A stretch of DNA of 64,000 nt from positions 124,001-188,000 of the forward strand of contig NZ_MRCE01000015.1 in assembly GCF_001904725.1 (NCBI RefSeq), read 5' to 3'. The notes under the pieces were generated by a model. The model did not search any database, was not told the origin of the DNA, and saw only the letters and a list, made by a program, of their open reading frames with translations. Below are positions 1-8,115 of this stretch, piece after piece; within the stretch, counting starts at the first letter, position 1, and each line of letters begins with the position of its first letter. A program made the position numbers and the translations under genes. Source of the stretch: Phormidium ambiguum IAM M-71 (lineage in GTDB: Bacteria; Cyanobacteriota; Cyanobacteriia; Cyanobacteriales; Aerosakkonemataceae).

Positions 1-15
1 TTTAGCAACTAGAAG

Positions 16-246
16 CTAAATACTATTCGTAGGGTGCGTTAGTGACAATGTAACGCACCATTTAACTTTAGGACGCTTTTTTTCATCAGGAAAATGACAG
101 CGAACAGCATCAAGAACCATTTCTCGTAAAGTTTCTAAATCATCAGCTTGGGTAAAAATTGATTCGCTTAAAGCTTTAGCATTGTACCCAACTTCTGGAT
201 CATCTTCTACTAAAAATACAATTTCAGTCTTAGTGGAATTATTCAA
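16..246 (-). CDS. Small HicB-associated protein, C-terminus replaced by repeat
   Basis: This 76-residue protein has the pattern of a small cyanobacterial family that often sits beside HicB/HicA genes and is usually mislabelled as a 2-oxoisovalerate dehydrogenase subunit. Residues 7-50 (IVFLVEDDPEVGY, then a leucine-rich stretch and DAVRCHF) match that family, which resembles half of a HicB fold. It lies 12 bases after the HicB-like gene and is probably co-transcribed with it. After RPKVKW the reading frame runs through a GTAGGGTGCGTTA palindrome at 29-60, so the last 13 or so residues are repeat-encoded and the normal C-terminus is missing. Function is unknown; it may still be expressed or may be decaying. 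Confidence 0.6.
   Translation of the reverse strand: MNNSTKTEIVFLVEDDPEVGYNAKALSESIFTQADDLETLREMVLDAVRCHFPDEKKRPKVKWCVTLSLTHPTNSI
29..60. repeat. Dispersed palindrome, GTAGGGTGCGTTA family, copy 1
   Basis: The arms GGTGCGTTA (33-41) and TAACGCACC (51-59) form a perfect 9-bp inverted repeat with a 9-base loop. Related copies lie at 8384-8398, 9867-9931, 25585-25620 and 29025-29080. This copy forms the 3' end of a coding sequence. Confidence 0.8.
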
Positions 247-258
247 TAAAAGTGCATT

Positions 259-474
259 TTAATAATAACGGAAAATGGCATTAACCTCTGCAATTATCGC
301 CTCTGCTGGTAAGTCGATCGCATCATGTTGTAAATAAAGTTCAATAGCTTCACGAATATTTTCTAAAGCTTCTTGTTGAGTTTCTCCTGCGGAAGTACAA
401 CCAGGTAATTCTGGACACCAAACAGCATAATCTCCTGTTTCTGGATCTGGTTCAATGATGACACGCCATTTCAT
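259..474 (-). CDS. HicB-like antitoxin-family protein
   Basis: This 71-residue protein is a single HicB/UPF0150 domain. It shows the typical order of an N-terminal strand (WRVIIEPDPETGDY), the motif CPELPGCTSAGET, and a helix QQEALENIREAIELYL. HicB proteins normally neutralise the HicA mRNA interferase, but no HicA double-stranded RNA-binding-like gene is seen next to it; the downstream partner is another HicB-fold-like small protein. It may therefore be an orphan antitoxin or a regulatory protein. There is no C-terminal DNA-binding segment, so direct autoregulation is not evident. The family call is firm; the biological role is inferred. Confidence 0.8.
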   Translation of the reverse strand: MKWRVIIEPDPETGDYAVWCPELPGCTSAGETQQEALENIREAIELYLQHDAIDLPAEAIIAEVNAIFRYY

Positions 475-532
475 TAGTTTAGTTCCTGTAGCGAGTATTA
501 TTAAATACTAATAGCTTAAAATTTCTAATAGC

Positions 533-1732
533 TTAAAACTCCTCTAATTCTTGTTGAAGCTTGCTTGAATATTCAAATTCTTGATGTCTACTTGAATCAT
601 AAACTGTGCCATCAGGCATAGTTGCTCCCCTCAGATTAGTTCCGTTTAGAATAGCACCGCTTAAGTTAGCATCACTCAAGTCAGCATAATTTAAATCAGA
701 ACCACTTAAGTCGGCACCGCTTAAGTCAGCACCACATAGAATTGCTCGTGAAGCAGCATCTTGTTGATAGGTTCTTCCCAGGTCAGTATTTCTCATATCA
801 GCACCACGTAGGGAGGCATTCTTAAGATTTATAACTCTAAGGTTAGCGTTACTTATTTTCGCATCGCTGAGATCAGCATTACTTAAATTTGCACCACTTA
901 AGTCAGCACCACTTAAGTTAGCACCAATCAAACAACTCGCTTCTAAATTAATTCTTCTGAGATCAGCACTACTCACATTTGCTTCACGTAGGTCTGTACA
1001 TCTTAGATCTGCCTCTCTCAATTCAGCACCACTTAGGTCTGTGTTTCTTAAGTTTGCTCTAACCAATTTGGCATTATTTAATTTTGCGCGTCTCAAAATT
1101 GCTTGATTTAAATTTGCCCAATTTAACTCGGCATTTTCCAAGCAAGCATCACTAATATCAACCGCAGTTAGTTCACCATATATTAGCTTTGCATAAGCTA
1201 AATTAGCAAAAGTAAGCTTTGTACCTCTGAGATTAACTGCATATAACATTGCCTTTTCTAAACATGATCTTGTCAGGTCTGCTTCATCTAAATTTGCCTC
1301 GCTCAGGTTTGCCTGACTTAAAATAGCTCCTTCCAACGTAGCTCTTGTTAAATGTGCCCGTGTCAAATTAGCCTCTTTCAGGATAGTAGCTTTTAGGTTA
1401 GACCTTGTTAGATCCGCTTTTGCTAAGTCAAAGTTGCTCAAATCAACTGCACCAAGATCTACTCCTGAAAAATCTCTCTTGCCGCTTAGATATTGCTTTT
1501 GAAATTCTTCTGCTGTCAATCGTTCCGAAGTCTCTACAAAAAACAGATCTGCCATATCACAGCGAAAGTGATTACACAAGACGGCAGCCGTATTACAGTC
1601 GATTCGGTCAAATTCCTCCTTATAAAGTCTGCTTATCGCATTGATGCTTAGATTAGTCTCTTTAGCAAGCTGTGATTGGGACAGACCGTATTTTTCTATT
1701 AACTCTTTGAGCCTACAGCGAATCTTTTTCAT
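533..1732 (-). CDS. HTH (XRE) and pentapeptide-repeat protein
   Basis: The protein has 399 residues from the ATG at 1732. The open frame continues upstream to 1804, but those codons lie in an operator-like region and do not look like protein. Residues 1-68 form a Cro/CI-type helix-turn-helix (LKELIEKYGLSQSQLAKETN, then LSINAISRLYKEEFDRID). From about residue 85 to 385 the protein is an almost unbroken run of A(D/N)LXX pentapeptides, which fold as a right-handed quadrilateral beta-helix. The end, MPDGTVYD, recurs in many cyanobacterial pentapeptide proteins. Such helices can mimic DNA in the Qnr/MfpA families; whether this one does is unknown. The HTH plus the palindromes at 1745-1809 suggest self-regulation. 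It is transcribed away from the exonuclease gene at 1948. Confidence 0.85.
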   Translation of the reverse strand: MKKIRCRLKELIEKYGLSQSQLAKETNLSINAISRLYKEEFDRIDCNTAAVLCNHFRCDMADLFFVETSERLTAEEFQKQYLSGKRDFSGVDLGAVDLSNFDLAKADLTRSNLKATILKEANLTRAHLTRATLEGAILSQANLSEANLDEADLTRSCLEKAMLYAVNLRGTKLTFANLAYAKLIYGELTAVDISDACLENAELNWANLNQAILRRAKLNNAKLVRANLRNTDLSGAELREADLRCTDLREANVSSADLRRINLEASCLIGANLSGADLSGANLSNADLSDAKISNANLRVINLKNASLRGADMRNTDLGRTYQQDAASRAILCGADLSGADLSGSDLNYADLSDANLSGAILNGTNLRGATMPDGTVYDSSRHQEFEYSSKLQQELEEF

Positions 1733-1744
1733 CTTTATCTCTAT

Positions 1745-1809
1745 TACTGATGTCAGTATACTATCTACAGTAGTGAATATAATATCTACTAGTGTAATAT
1801 ACACTAGTA
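1745..1809. promoter_or_regulatory. Operator-like cluster of three inverted repeats
   Basis: Three palindromes lie just upstream of the HTH-pentapeptide gene: TACTGA-TG-TCAGTA at 1745-1758, CTAC-A-GTAG at 1765-1773, and a perfect 10-bp-arm repeat TACTAGTGTA-ATA-TACACTAGTA split between 1787-1796 and 1800-1809. They cover the expected promoter and leader of the minus-strand gene. The downstream protein carries an XRE-type HTH, so an autoregulatory operator is the simplest reading. This is inference from position and symmetry only. Confidence 0.55.
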
Positions 1810-1947
1810 AAATAAGCTTGCTCTAGTGATTGACAAAAACAATATCAATCAACTAAGCTCGAATATGTTGGTAGGCTAAACAGCCAAAAAAAATGCCCCC
1901 AAGCGTAATAGCTGGTAGGCAAGTTTGTTTTTTTACTTTTTTTTATT

Positions 1948-2739
1948 ATGAACGATCTCTCATCCAAGTTCTCTAAAGCTGGGCTTCCCGTACCCGAACA
2001 AGTTTTAATCATAGATACGGAAACTACAGACCTTGAACACAAGCAAGGACAAGTTGTAGAAATTGGAGCAATCCTTTATTCCGTGAAGCATAAAACTACT
2101 ATTCAGCAATTTTCTACGGTTCTTCAAGCAAATAGCAATCCGACAGAACATTTCAACAGAATTAACCCAACGGCATTAAGCGAAATGAAGGTGAAACAAG
2201 CTACATGGGGAGTATCAATAGTTACTGCTATGGCTGAACAGGGAGATTTTATTGTAGCCCACAATGCTAAATTTCATAAGAATTGGTTTGGCTCTTTTGA
2301 AAATGGAAGTAGCACCTTACCTGTTCTATTGAGTTCCAAAGGTGAACCACTTTCATGGTTATGTACAAATGAAGATTTTAGCTGGCCTCGTCAACCCAAA
2401 TACGGTAGGTCTTTAATCAGTTTAGCAGTAGCACATGATATAGCGGTTTTTGAACCCCATAGGGCATTAAGTCAATGTCGATTAATTGCAGATCTTTTTA
2501 ATCGCATGGAAAACTTACAAGCTATCTTTGAAAAAGCCTTAAGACCTAAAGGAATTTTTCGAGCTCTTGTAGATTATAAAAATCGAGAGCTAGCAAAGTC
2601 TGCGGGCTTTACATGGAATAGTGACCAAAAAATCTGGCACAGAAAAATGGCTATTGAGGATGTTAAAGAACTTCCTTTTCCAGTAGAGCTACTAGCATTA
2701 TGCAACGATCGGGCTATGCCACAACAGCAATTAAAGTAG
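1948..2739 (+). CDS. DnaQ-like 3'-5' exonuclease with degenerate active site
   Basis: The 263-residue protein is a DEDDh-family exonuclease domain (about residues 18-195) followed by a C-terminal segment (KSAGFTWNSDQKIWHRK) common in cyanobacterial members. ExoI is intact (Asp23, Glu25 in IIDTET), and the ExoIII histidine is present (His171 in HRAL). The second acid (position 110 in HNAKFH) is His instead of Asp, and the third acid (position 176 in HRALSQ) is Gln instead of Asp. Two of the four metal-binding acids are therefore missing, which should strongly impair nuclease activity. It may be a non-catalytic DNA- or RNA-binding relic, or have a different function. It is monocistronic and divergent from the HTH-pentapeptide gene. 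Confidence 0.8.
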   Translation: MNDLSSKFSKAGLPVPEQVLIIDTETTDLEHKQGQVVEIGAILYSVKHKTTIQQFSTVLQANSNPTEHFNRINPTALSEMKVKQATWGVSIVTAMAEQGDFIVAHNAKFHKNWFGSFENGSSTLPVLLSSKGEPLSWLCTNEDFSWPRQPKYGRSLISLAVAHDIAVFEPHRALSQCRLIADLFNRMENLQAIFEKALRPKGIFRALVDYKNRELAKSAGFTWNSDQKIWHRKMAIEDVKELPFPVELLALCNDRAMPQQQLK

Positions 2740-2911
2740 TTCTAGCAATCTAGTTTTTTAATTCGGAAAAATGGGATTTCACCTTCGTCTATCTCATGAG
2801 CTAGCTAAAGGTGCGATCGCATCTGAATTAACGCACAGCTTCCTTAACTCACAACTCAACCTCGCTACAATAAAATTAAAGATTGTTGCGAATTATTAAA
2901 TTGGGACAACT

Positions 2912-3931
2912 ATGGCTCCCGCAGTGATTATCCAAAATCTCCAAAAAAGCTACGGCAACACCAAAGCCGTGAAGGATGTATCCTTTCAAGTAGAACCGGG
3001 AGAAATCTTTGGTCTTTTGGGGCCAAACGGTGCAGGCAAAACTACTACAATTAGATGTCTGTGTACCTTGGCGATGCCAGATGCAGGCAAAATCGAGGTT
3101 TCCGGCATTTCCGTAATTAACAACCCTAAGCAGGCGCGTCAACGCATTGGTTATGTCGCCCAAGAAGTCGCCCTCGACAAGATTCTCACCGGAAGGGAAC
3201 TGCTGCAACTGCAAGCTGCACTCTACCATTTACCCGGTAAGTTTGCCAAAGAACGGATCGACGCAATGATCGATACTTTGGGTTTGCAGGAATACGCCGA
3301 TCGAAAATCTGGCACTTATTCCGGTGGTATCCGCAAGCGGTTAGACTTGGCAGCAGGGTTATTGCACAAACCGGATCTTTTGGTTTTGGACGAACCAACG
3401 GTAGGATTAGATATCGAAAGTCGAGTGGTAATGTGGGATATTCTGCGTCAATTGCGCGATGCAGGAACTACGGTTTTACTCACTAGCCACTATTTGGAAG
3501 AGGTTGATGCTTTAGCCGATCGCGTCGCTATCATCGATCAAGGTGTGGTAATCGCTTCCGGTACGCCTTCCCAGTTGAAGGATCGCGTGGGTGGCGATCG
3601 CGTTACTCTCCGCATCCGCGAGTTTTCCCCAATGGAAGAAGCCGAAAAAGCTAAAGATATGTTGAAATCTCTGCCTTTTGTGCAAGAGGTGATTATTAAT
3701 AACGCTCAAGGTAATTCCTTGAATTTGGTGGTAACTCCGCAAAATGATGCTTTAATTGTGATTCAGCAAGCTCTACAAGCGGCTGGGTTGCCTACTTTTG
3801 GTATTGCTCAATCTCGCCCTAGTTTGGATGATGTTTATCTGGCGGCTACTGGTAAAACTTTAATGGATGCTGAGTTGGCGGCTGCTGGTAGTCGGGATTT
3901 GAAGGCTGAGAAAAAGCAAAGTATGAAATAA
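2912..3931 (+). CDS. ABC transporter ATP-binding protein, DrrA type
   Basis: This 339-residue ATPase energises a two-gene ABC-2 exporter with the permease at 3989. Visible motifs are Walker A GPNGAGKT (37-44), signature YSGGIRKR (136-143), Walker B LLVLDEPTVGLD (156-167) and a switch His in LLTSHYLEEVDALADR. The C-terminal extension of about 100 residues matches the daunorubicin-resistance (DrrA) group, which exports drugs, lipids or glycolipids. The DRVGGDRVTLRIREFS stretch begins that extension. The gene lies 57 bases upstream of the permease, separated by a GAACCGCAGAG-type repeat. The substrate cannot be predicted from the sequence. Confidence 0.9.
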   Translation: MAPAVIIQNLQKSYGNTKAVKDVSFQVEPGEIFGLLGPNGAGKTTTIRCLCTLAMPDAGKIEVSGISVINNPKQARQRIGYVAQEVALDKILTGRELLQLQAALYHLPGKFAKERIDAMIDTLGLQEYADRKSGTYSGGIRKRLDLAAGLLHKPDLLVLDEPTVGLDIESRVVMWDILRQLRDAGTTVLLTSHYLEEVDALADRVAIIDQGVVIASGTPSQLKDRVGGDRVTLRIREFSPMEEAEKAKDMLKSLPFVQEVIINNAQGNSLNLVVTPQNDALIVIQQALQAAGLPTFGIAQSRPSLDDVYLAATGKTLMDAELAAAGSRDLKAEKKQSMK

Positions 3932-3942
3932 GATTTTTTTGA

Positions 3943-3978
3943 ACCGCAGAGACGCAGAGGACACAGAGAGAAGAAAAA
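3943..3978. repeat. Dispersed GAACCGCAGAG repeat
   Basis: A GAACCGCAGAGACGCAGAGG-type sequence lies between the two ABC genes. Copies or relatives are seen at 16141-16235, 42465-42595, 44529-44575, 46975-47005 and 47065-47096, always intergenic, in either orientation. Confidence 0.65.
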
Positions 3979-3988
3979 GAGGAAGAAA

Positions 3989-4873
3989 ATGAGTAGTACT
4001 TTAAGTCCGAAGTCTAATGTTAGTTTTGAGTCGGGGAAGATTTCTGAAGGGAGTTCTTCTGGGTTTTTGGGGGAGTTTGTTCAGGAAACTTTGGCTTTGA
4101 CTCGTCGGTTGTTTATTCAGCTGCAACGTCGCCCTTCTACTTTGATTGCTGGGGTGATTCAACCTTTGATTTGGTTAATTTTGTTTGGGGCTTTGTTTCA
4201 AAATGCTCCTAAAGGTTTGTTTGGTAATGATACTAATTACGGTCAATTTTTGGCGGCGGGGGTAATTGTTTTTACTGCTTTTAGTGGGGCGCTAAATGCA
4301 GGTTTGCCTGTGATGTTCGATCGGGAATTTGGCTTTTTGAACCGTTTGTTAGTTGCGCCTTTGGCTAGTCGGTATTCGATCGTTTTTGCTTCCGCAATCT
4401 TTATCATTACTCTCAGTGCTGTTCAGACGATCGCTATCATCGCTACTAGTGCTTTTTTAGGTGCAGGTTTACCCGATTTCTTGGGTTTAACTGTTATTGC
4501 AGCCATCATTCTTTTGTTAGTATTAGGTGTCACTGCTTTAAGTTTGGGTTTGGCTTTTGCTTTACCCGGACACATTGAATTAATTGCAGTGATTTTTGTT
4601 ACTAACTTACCTTTATTATTTGCCAGTACCGCTTTGGCTCCCCTTTCTTTTATGCCAAAATGGTTACAGTTTATCTCCTCTCTCAATCCCTTGAGTTTTG
4701 CTATTGAACCCATTCGTTATCTTTATTTACATAGCGATTGGAATCTTGCTAGTGTAGTGATGCAAGCTCCTTGGGGTAATGTATCATTAGGCGGAACACT
4801 TCTAGTACTTTTAGTACTTGATGTTGTGGCATTTTTAAGCATTCAGCCTTTATTACGTCGGAGATTTGCTTAA
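3989..4873 (+). CDS. ABC-2 type exporter permease, DrrB type
   Basis: The 294-residue membrane protein is the partner of the upstream DrrA-type ATPase. It has an N-terminal cytoplasmic segment, then about six hydrophobic spans beginning at LIAGVIQPLIWLILFGALF. The ABC-2 signature region is seen near RLLVAPLASRYSIVFASAIF. The last span precedes a basic cytoplasmic end (QPLLRRRFA). Length and order are normal for the family. Codons and composition resemble its neighbour. Together the two genes form a complete half-transporter pair that would assemble as a dimer of each; the cargo is unknown. Confidence 0.88.
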   Translation: MSSTLSPKSNVSFESGKISEGSSSGFLGEFVQETLALTRRLFIQLQRRPSTLIAGVIQPLIWLILFGALFQNAPKGLFGNDTNYGQFLAAGVIVFTAFSGALNAGLPVMFDREFGFLNRLLVAPLASRYSIVFASAIFIITLSAVQTIAIIATSAFLGAGLPDFLGLTVIAAIILLLVLGVTALSLGLAFALPGHIELIAVIFVTNLPLLFASTALAPLSFMPKWLQFISSLNPLSFAIEPIRYLYLHSDWNLASVVMQAPWGNVSLGGTLLVLLVLDVVAFLSIQPLLRRRFA

Positions 4874-4922
4874 ACTAAATCTTGTAATACCATGTCCGCC
4901 TGATTCTTATGAAACAAAGGAG

Positions 4923-4996
4923 AACCCCACCCCCGTCAAAGCATAGCTTTGTCTCCCCTCCCCGTTTACGGGGAGGGGATTAAGGGGTGGGGTTTA
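4923..4996. repeat. Nested palindromic G-rich repeat
   Basis: The outer arms AACCCCACCCC and GGGGTGGGGTT enclose CCCCTCCCCG-TTTA-CGGGGAGGGG (4955-4978), with a third small palindrome CAAAGCATAGCTTTG in between. Related cores occur at 36586-36609 and near 46140-46165. It could fold into a long cruciform or transcript hairpin after the exporter genes. Confidence 0.7.
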
Positions 4997-5060
4997 ATCG
5001 CTTTGTGAAAGATAACTGTTTATCCGAAATTGTTCTTTAATAGTGAGGAGGAAAATTAAA

Positions 5061-5432
5061 ATGCCATTTACGTCTGTCACCAAAATAGCTTTAAGCTTAT
5101 TCGCAGGAACAACTCTCTCTATTTTGCTATTGCCAGAAACAACTTTGGCGCAAAATTTAAATACCGATCCCAGTCAAGATTTTCAAAAAGAAGGCGATTC
5201 CATTAATGGAGGAACAGGTCAATCTTTCAGCGTGTTTGATTTAATCCATCGTTCTAATTTGGGTTCAAATCGACCGCCAGAAGAAGTCATTCAAGAACAA
5301 AACGAAAATTTAGATGAGCAAGCAACTCAGTTACGCTCTAAACAAAGGCGACTACTGGGAATTCCCAACACATTTATCGATCGTCTAAATCCTAATTCTT
5401 CTCCTGAAAATACAACTACCCCAAATCAGTGA
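5061..5432 (+). CDS. Small secreted protein, unknown
   Basis: The protein has 123 residues from the ATG at 5061, chosen because a strong ribosome binding site AGGAGG (5046-5051) sits at the right distance; an in-frame GTG at 5043 lies before that site. Residues 1-30 form a signal peptide ending near TTLAQ. The mature part is polar, with a conserved-looking core SVFDLIHRSNLGS followed by a probable helix rich in Gln and Glu (EEVIQEQNENLDEQATQLRS) and a low-complexity Asn/Pro/Thr tail. It resembles short periplasmic proteins known only in cyanobacteria. I do not recognise a function. A hairpin follows directly after the stop. Confidence 0.7.
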   Translation: MPFTSVTKIALSLFAGTTLSILLLPETTLAQNLNTDPSQDFQKEGDSINGGTGQSFSVFDLIHRSNLGSNRPPEEVIQEQNENLDEQATQLRSKQRRLLGIPNTFIDRLNPNSSPENTTTPNQ

Positions 5433-5447
5433 AATTTAACACAGATC

Positions 5448-5484
5448 CCCGACTTCTCTGAGAAGTCGGGAATCTCATTTTGAT
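5448..5484. terminator. Bidirectional terminator-like hairpin
   Basis: The perfect stem CCCGACTTCT (5448-5457) / AGAAGTCGGG (5461-5470), with loop CTG, is followed by a T-rich stretch. It lies between convergent genes (5061-5432 plus and 5504-5941 minus) and could end both transcripts. A near-identical hairpin follows the SLH gene at 62579-62603, so this sequence may also be a mobile repeat. Confidence 0.6.
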
Positions 5485-5503
5485 ATTTATTTACCCGAAA
5501 CTA

Positions 5504-5941
5504 TTACAAACCAAGTGCTGCTAAAACATCACTAGCATGAGTTGTTGTATTCACAGCAGCATCAACATGAATAATTTTGCCACTGCCATCAATTACATAA
5601 GTAACCCGTTTGGCATATCCACCACCATCAACATCGTAAGCTTTGATAATTGACCCATCAGTGTCAGCTAAAAGCGGAAAGTTTAGACTGTATTTTTGTG
5701 TAAATGCTTGGTGCGAAGTTTCATCATCTTTACTAACTCCTAACACCACTACATTTTTCCCTTGGTAATCTGCTTGAGCATCACGAAAACTACAAGCTTG
5801 TTTGGTACAACCAGGAGTGTCATCTTTAGGATAAAAGTACAACACTACTGTTTTTCCAGCAAAATCAGATAACGAAACAGTGTTACCGTTCGTGTCTTTG
5901 GCTGTAAATGCTGGTGCATTCGTACCGACTGCTAAAGGCAT
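5504..5941 (-). CDS. prxQ: Peroxiredoxin Q / bacterioferritin comigratory protein
   Basis: The 145-residue enzyme reduces hydrogen peroxide and organic peroxides using thioredoxin. The peroxidatic Cys45 lies in the motif DDTPGCTKQAC, and the resolving Cys50 is five residues later, the arrangement of the atypical two-cysteine PrxQ group. The upstream part (TNAPAFTAKDTNGNTVSLSDFAGKTVVLYFYPKDD) is the standard thioredoxin-fold start. No signal peptide is seen, so it is cytoplasmic. Length is normal. It stands alone on the minus strand and converges on the small secreted protein gene. Confidence 0.93.
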   Translation of the reverse strand: MPLAVGTNAPAFTAKDTNGNTVSLSDFAGKTVVLYFYPKDDTPGCTKQACSFRDAQADYQGKNVVVLGVSKDDETSHQAFTQKYSLNFPLLADTDGSIIKAYDVDGGGYAKRVTYVIDGSGKIIHVDAAVNTTTHASDVLAALGL

Positions 5942-6110
5942 GATTTAAGCTTCCTTGTGAGTAATCAATGTATTTCTCAATCTGGATTTTACAATATATT
6001 ACATTTATCATCAGCAGGAAAAACTTTCAGACAGTTAACTGCTCCAGACAAAAAAGACTTATGATAAGAAAAAAACCTTGAGTCCTCGATCGGCTATACC
6101 TTTCTTATCA

Positions 6111-6521
6111 ATGAACTCGTTAAAACAAAAAGCAACTAATTCTCTTTCCTATTCCCAAAAAACCATTGAACGAGCAGAGCGATCGCTCAGAGTATCACCA
6201 TTCCGATTGCTATTGTTTACCACTATGCGATCGCGCAGTGTAGATTTTCAAGAAATTGTCGGTGTTAATGGCAACAAAAACCAATTCACCAAACGCCAAC
6301 TCTCGGAATTAAATACAGATAACTCTTTACTGTGGCTAATTCAAGTCGGTGTACTGCGTCGAGAAGTCGATGGACAAGGTATCACTAATAGCTTTCGTCT
6401 CACACCTCTAGGACATGAAATCATTGACAAATTATCTACTCAAAGCAACGAAATACCAGATGCTTCTTGGCGCGATCGCATTTATCAGTTTTTCACTCGA
6501 TGGCTGAGATTGCCTCTTTAA
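6111..6521 (+). CDS. Conserved cyanobacterial protein, Npun_F0494-like
   Basis: The protein has 136 residues if started at the ATG at 6111; an in-frame TTG at 6078 would add 11 residues with no better support. It resembles a cyanobacteria-restricted unknown family (named in some databases after Npun_F0494). Marked features are the helix ERAERSLRVSPFRLLLF, the segment WLIQVGVLRREVDGQGI and FRLTPLGHEIIDKL, which looks like a winged-helix wing and recognition helix. A DNA-binding role is therefore possible but unproven. It precedes cobQ by about 90 bases on the same strand. Confidence 0.7.
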   Translation: MNSLKQKATNSLSYSQKTIERAERSLRVSPFRLLLFTTMRSRSVDFQEIVGVNGNKNQFTKRQLSELNTDNSLLWLIQVGVLRREVDGQGITNSFRLTPLGHEIIDKLSTQSNEIPDASWRDRIYQFFTRWLRLPL

Positions 6522-6614
6522 ATAACAAAAACTTTTTAATTAGTTAATTCCGCTGATTCTCAATCTAAAATCAGCACCTAAAATAGTTCTCAACTTCTCA
6601 CATACACTAACATT

Positions 6615-8087
6615 ATGAAAGCAATTATGGTTGTGGGTACAACTTCCCACGCAGGAAAATCTCTCTTAACTGCCGCACTCTGTCGCATCCTCTCCAGACG
6701 AGGTTGGCGTTTAGCACCCTTCAAAGGCCAAAATATGGCTCTAAACGCCTACGTCACCGCTAATGGTGGAGAAATCGGTCATGCACAAGCAGTGCAAGCT
6801 TGGGCGGCTGGTATCACTCCCGCTGTAGAAATGAATCCTATTCTACTCAAGCCCCAAGGTGACATGACCTCTCATGTAATTATTAAAGGCAGACCTGTAG
6901 GTAAAGCCACAGCTTTAGAATATTATGAGCAATACTTTCAACCAGGTTGGCAAGCAATTACTGAATCTTTACAAGCGTTAAGTGTCGATTACGATTTGGT
7001 AATTTGTGAAGGTGCTGGTAGTCCAGCAGAAATTAACTTGAAGCACCGCGATTTAACTAATATGCGGGTAGCGCGTCACTTGAATGCTAATACAATTTTG
7101 GTCGTAGATATCGATCGCGGTGGAGCCTTCGCCCATGTCGTCGGCACATTACAATTATTAGAACCCGAAGAACGAGCTTTAATTAAAGGCATAGTTATCA
7201 ACAAATTTCGCGGACAACGCAGCCTTTTACAATCAGGCGTGGAATGGTTAGAAAAATATACAGGCATTCCAGTTATTGGTGTTATTCCTTGGATTGAACA
7301 CGATTTTCCCGCTGAAGATTCCTTAGATTTATTCGATCGTCCTACCAAAAAAACAAAAGGTGATATTAATATTGCCGTTATTCGTCTCCCCAGAATTTCT
7401 AACTTTACTGATTTCGATCCCTTAGAAGCTGAACCTACAGTTAATCTTAGATACCTCAGCCCAAAACAAGATTTGGGTCATCCTGATGCCGTAATTATTC
7501 CCGGAACAAAAGCCACAATCGCTGACTATACTATTTTGCAACAAACCGGAATGGCAGAAGCAATTAAAGAATATGTAGCCTCCGGTGGTACAGTTTTAGG
7601 TATTTGCGGCGGTTATCAAATGTTAGGTAAAATTATCGCCGATCCCGAAGGAATTGAAGGTAACGATTCTCAACGTTGTGAAGCTTTAGGATTATTACCT
7701 TTAACCACATTAATTACCCCGCAAAAAGTAGTCCGTCAGCGTCAAGTTACCTCTAATTATCCTCAAGTCGGTTTACCTATTTCTGGTTACGAAATACATC
7801 AAGGTCGCAGTCGTCAATTAGAAAGTCAAGATGTTAAACCTTTATTTGATGACCCTTATTTAGGTATGGTTGATTCCACAGAAGCGGTTTTGGGAACTTA
7901 CTTACATGGACTTTTTGATAATGGCCCTTGGCGACGCGCTTGGTTAAATTTATTGCGCCAACAACGCGGTTTACACTCCTTACCAACCGGAATTTCTAAT
8001 TACCGAGAACAACGAGAAGCTTTGTTAGATGCGATCGCAGATGCAGTTGAAGCTCATCTCGATTTAAAACCTATTTTACCCAGCTAA
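6615..8087 (+). CDS. cobQ: Cobyric acid synthase
   Basis: The 490-residue enzyme performs four amidations (side chains b, d, e, g) of adenosylcobyrinic acid a,c-diamide using glutamine and ATP during cobalamin synthesis. The N-terminal P-loop-like dethiobiotin-synthetase fold starts GTTSHAGKS (8-16) and continues GQNMALNAYVT. The C-terminal glutamine amidotransferase domain has Cys331 in VLGICGGYQMLG and the late motif SGYEIHQGR. Length and domain order are normal. It is followed 28 bases later by a ferredoxin gene on the same strand; a functional link between the two is not established. Confidence 0.95.
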   Translation: MKAIMVVGTTSHAGKSLLTAALCRILSRRGWRLAPFKGQNMALNAYVTANGGEIGHAQAVQAWAAGITPAVEMNPILLKPQGDMTSHVIIKGRPVGKATALEYYEQYFQPGWQAITESLQALSVDYDLVICEGAGSPAEINLKHRDLTNMRVARHLNANTILVVDIDRGGAFAHVVGTLQLLEPEERALIKGIVINKFRGQRSLLQSGVEWLEKYTGIPVIGVIPWIEHDFPAEDSLDLFDRPTKKTKGDINIAVIRLPRISNFTDFDPLEAEPTVNLRYLSPKQDLGHPDAVIIPGTKATIADYTILQQTGMAEAIKEYVASGGTVLGICGGYQMLGKIIADPEGIEGNDSQRCEALGLLPLTTLITPQKVVRQRQVTSNYPQVGLPISGYEIHQGRSRQLESQDVKPLFDDPYLGMVDSTEAVLGTYLHGLFDNGPWRRAWLNLLRQQRGLHSLPTGISNYREQREALLDAIADAVEAHLDLKPILPS

Positions 8088-8115
8088 CCTTGTTTCTCCA
8101 AATTATTAATAACCA

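Noticed and set aside
16..246. Annotation as 2-oxoisovalerate dehydrogenase beta subunit
   Set aside because: The protein has 76 residues and no transketolase-like motif; this name is a known misannotation of the family.
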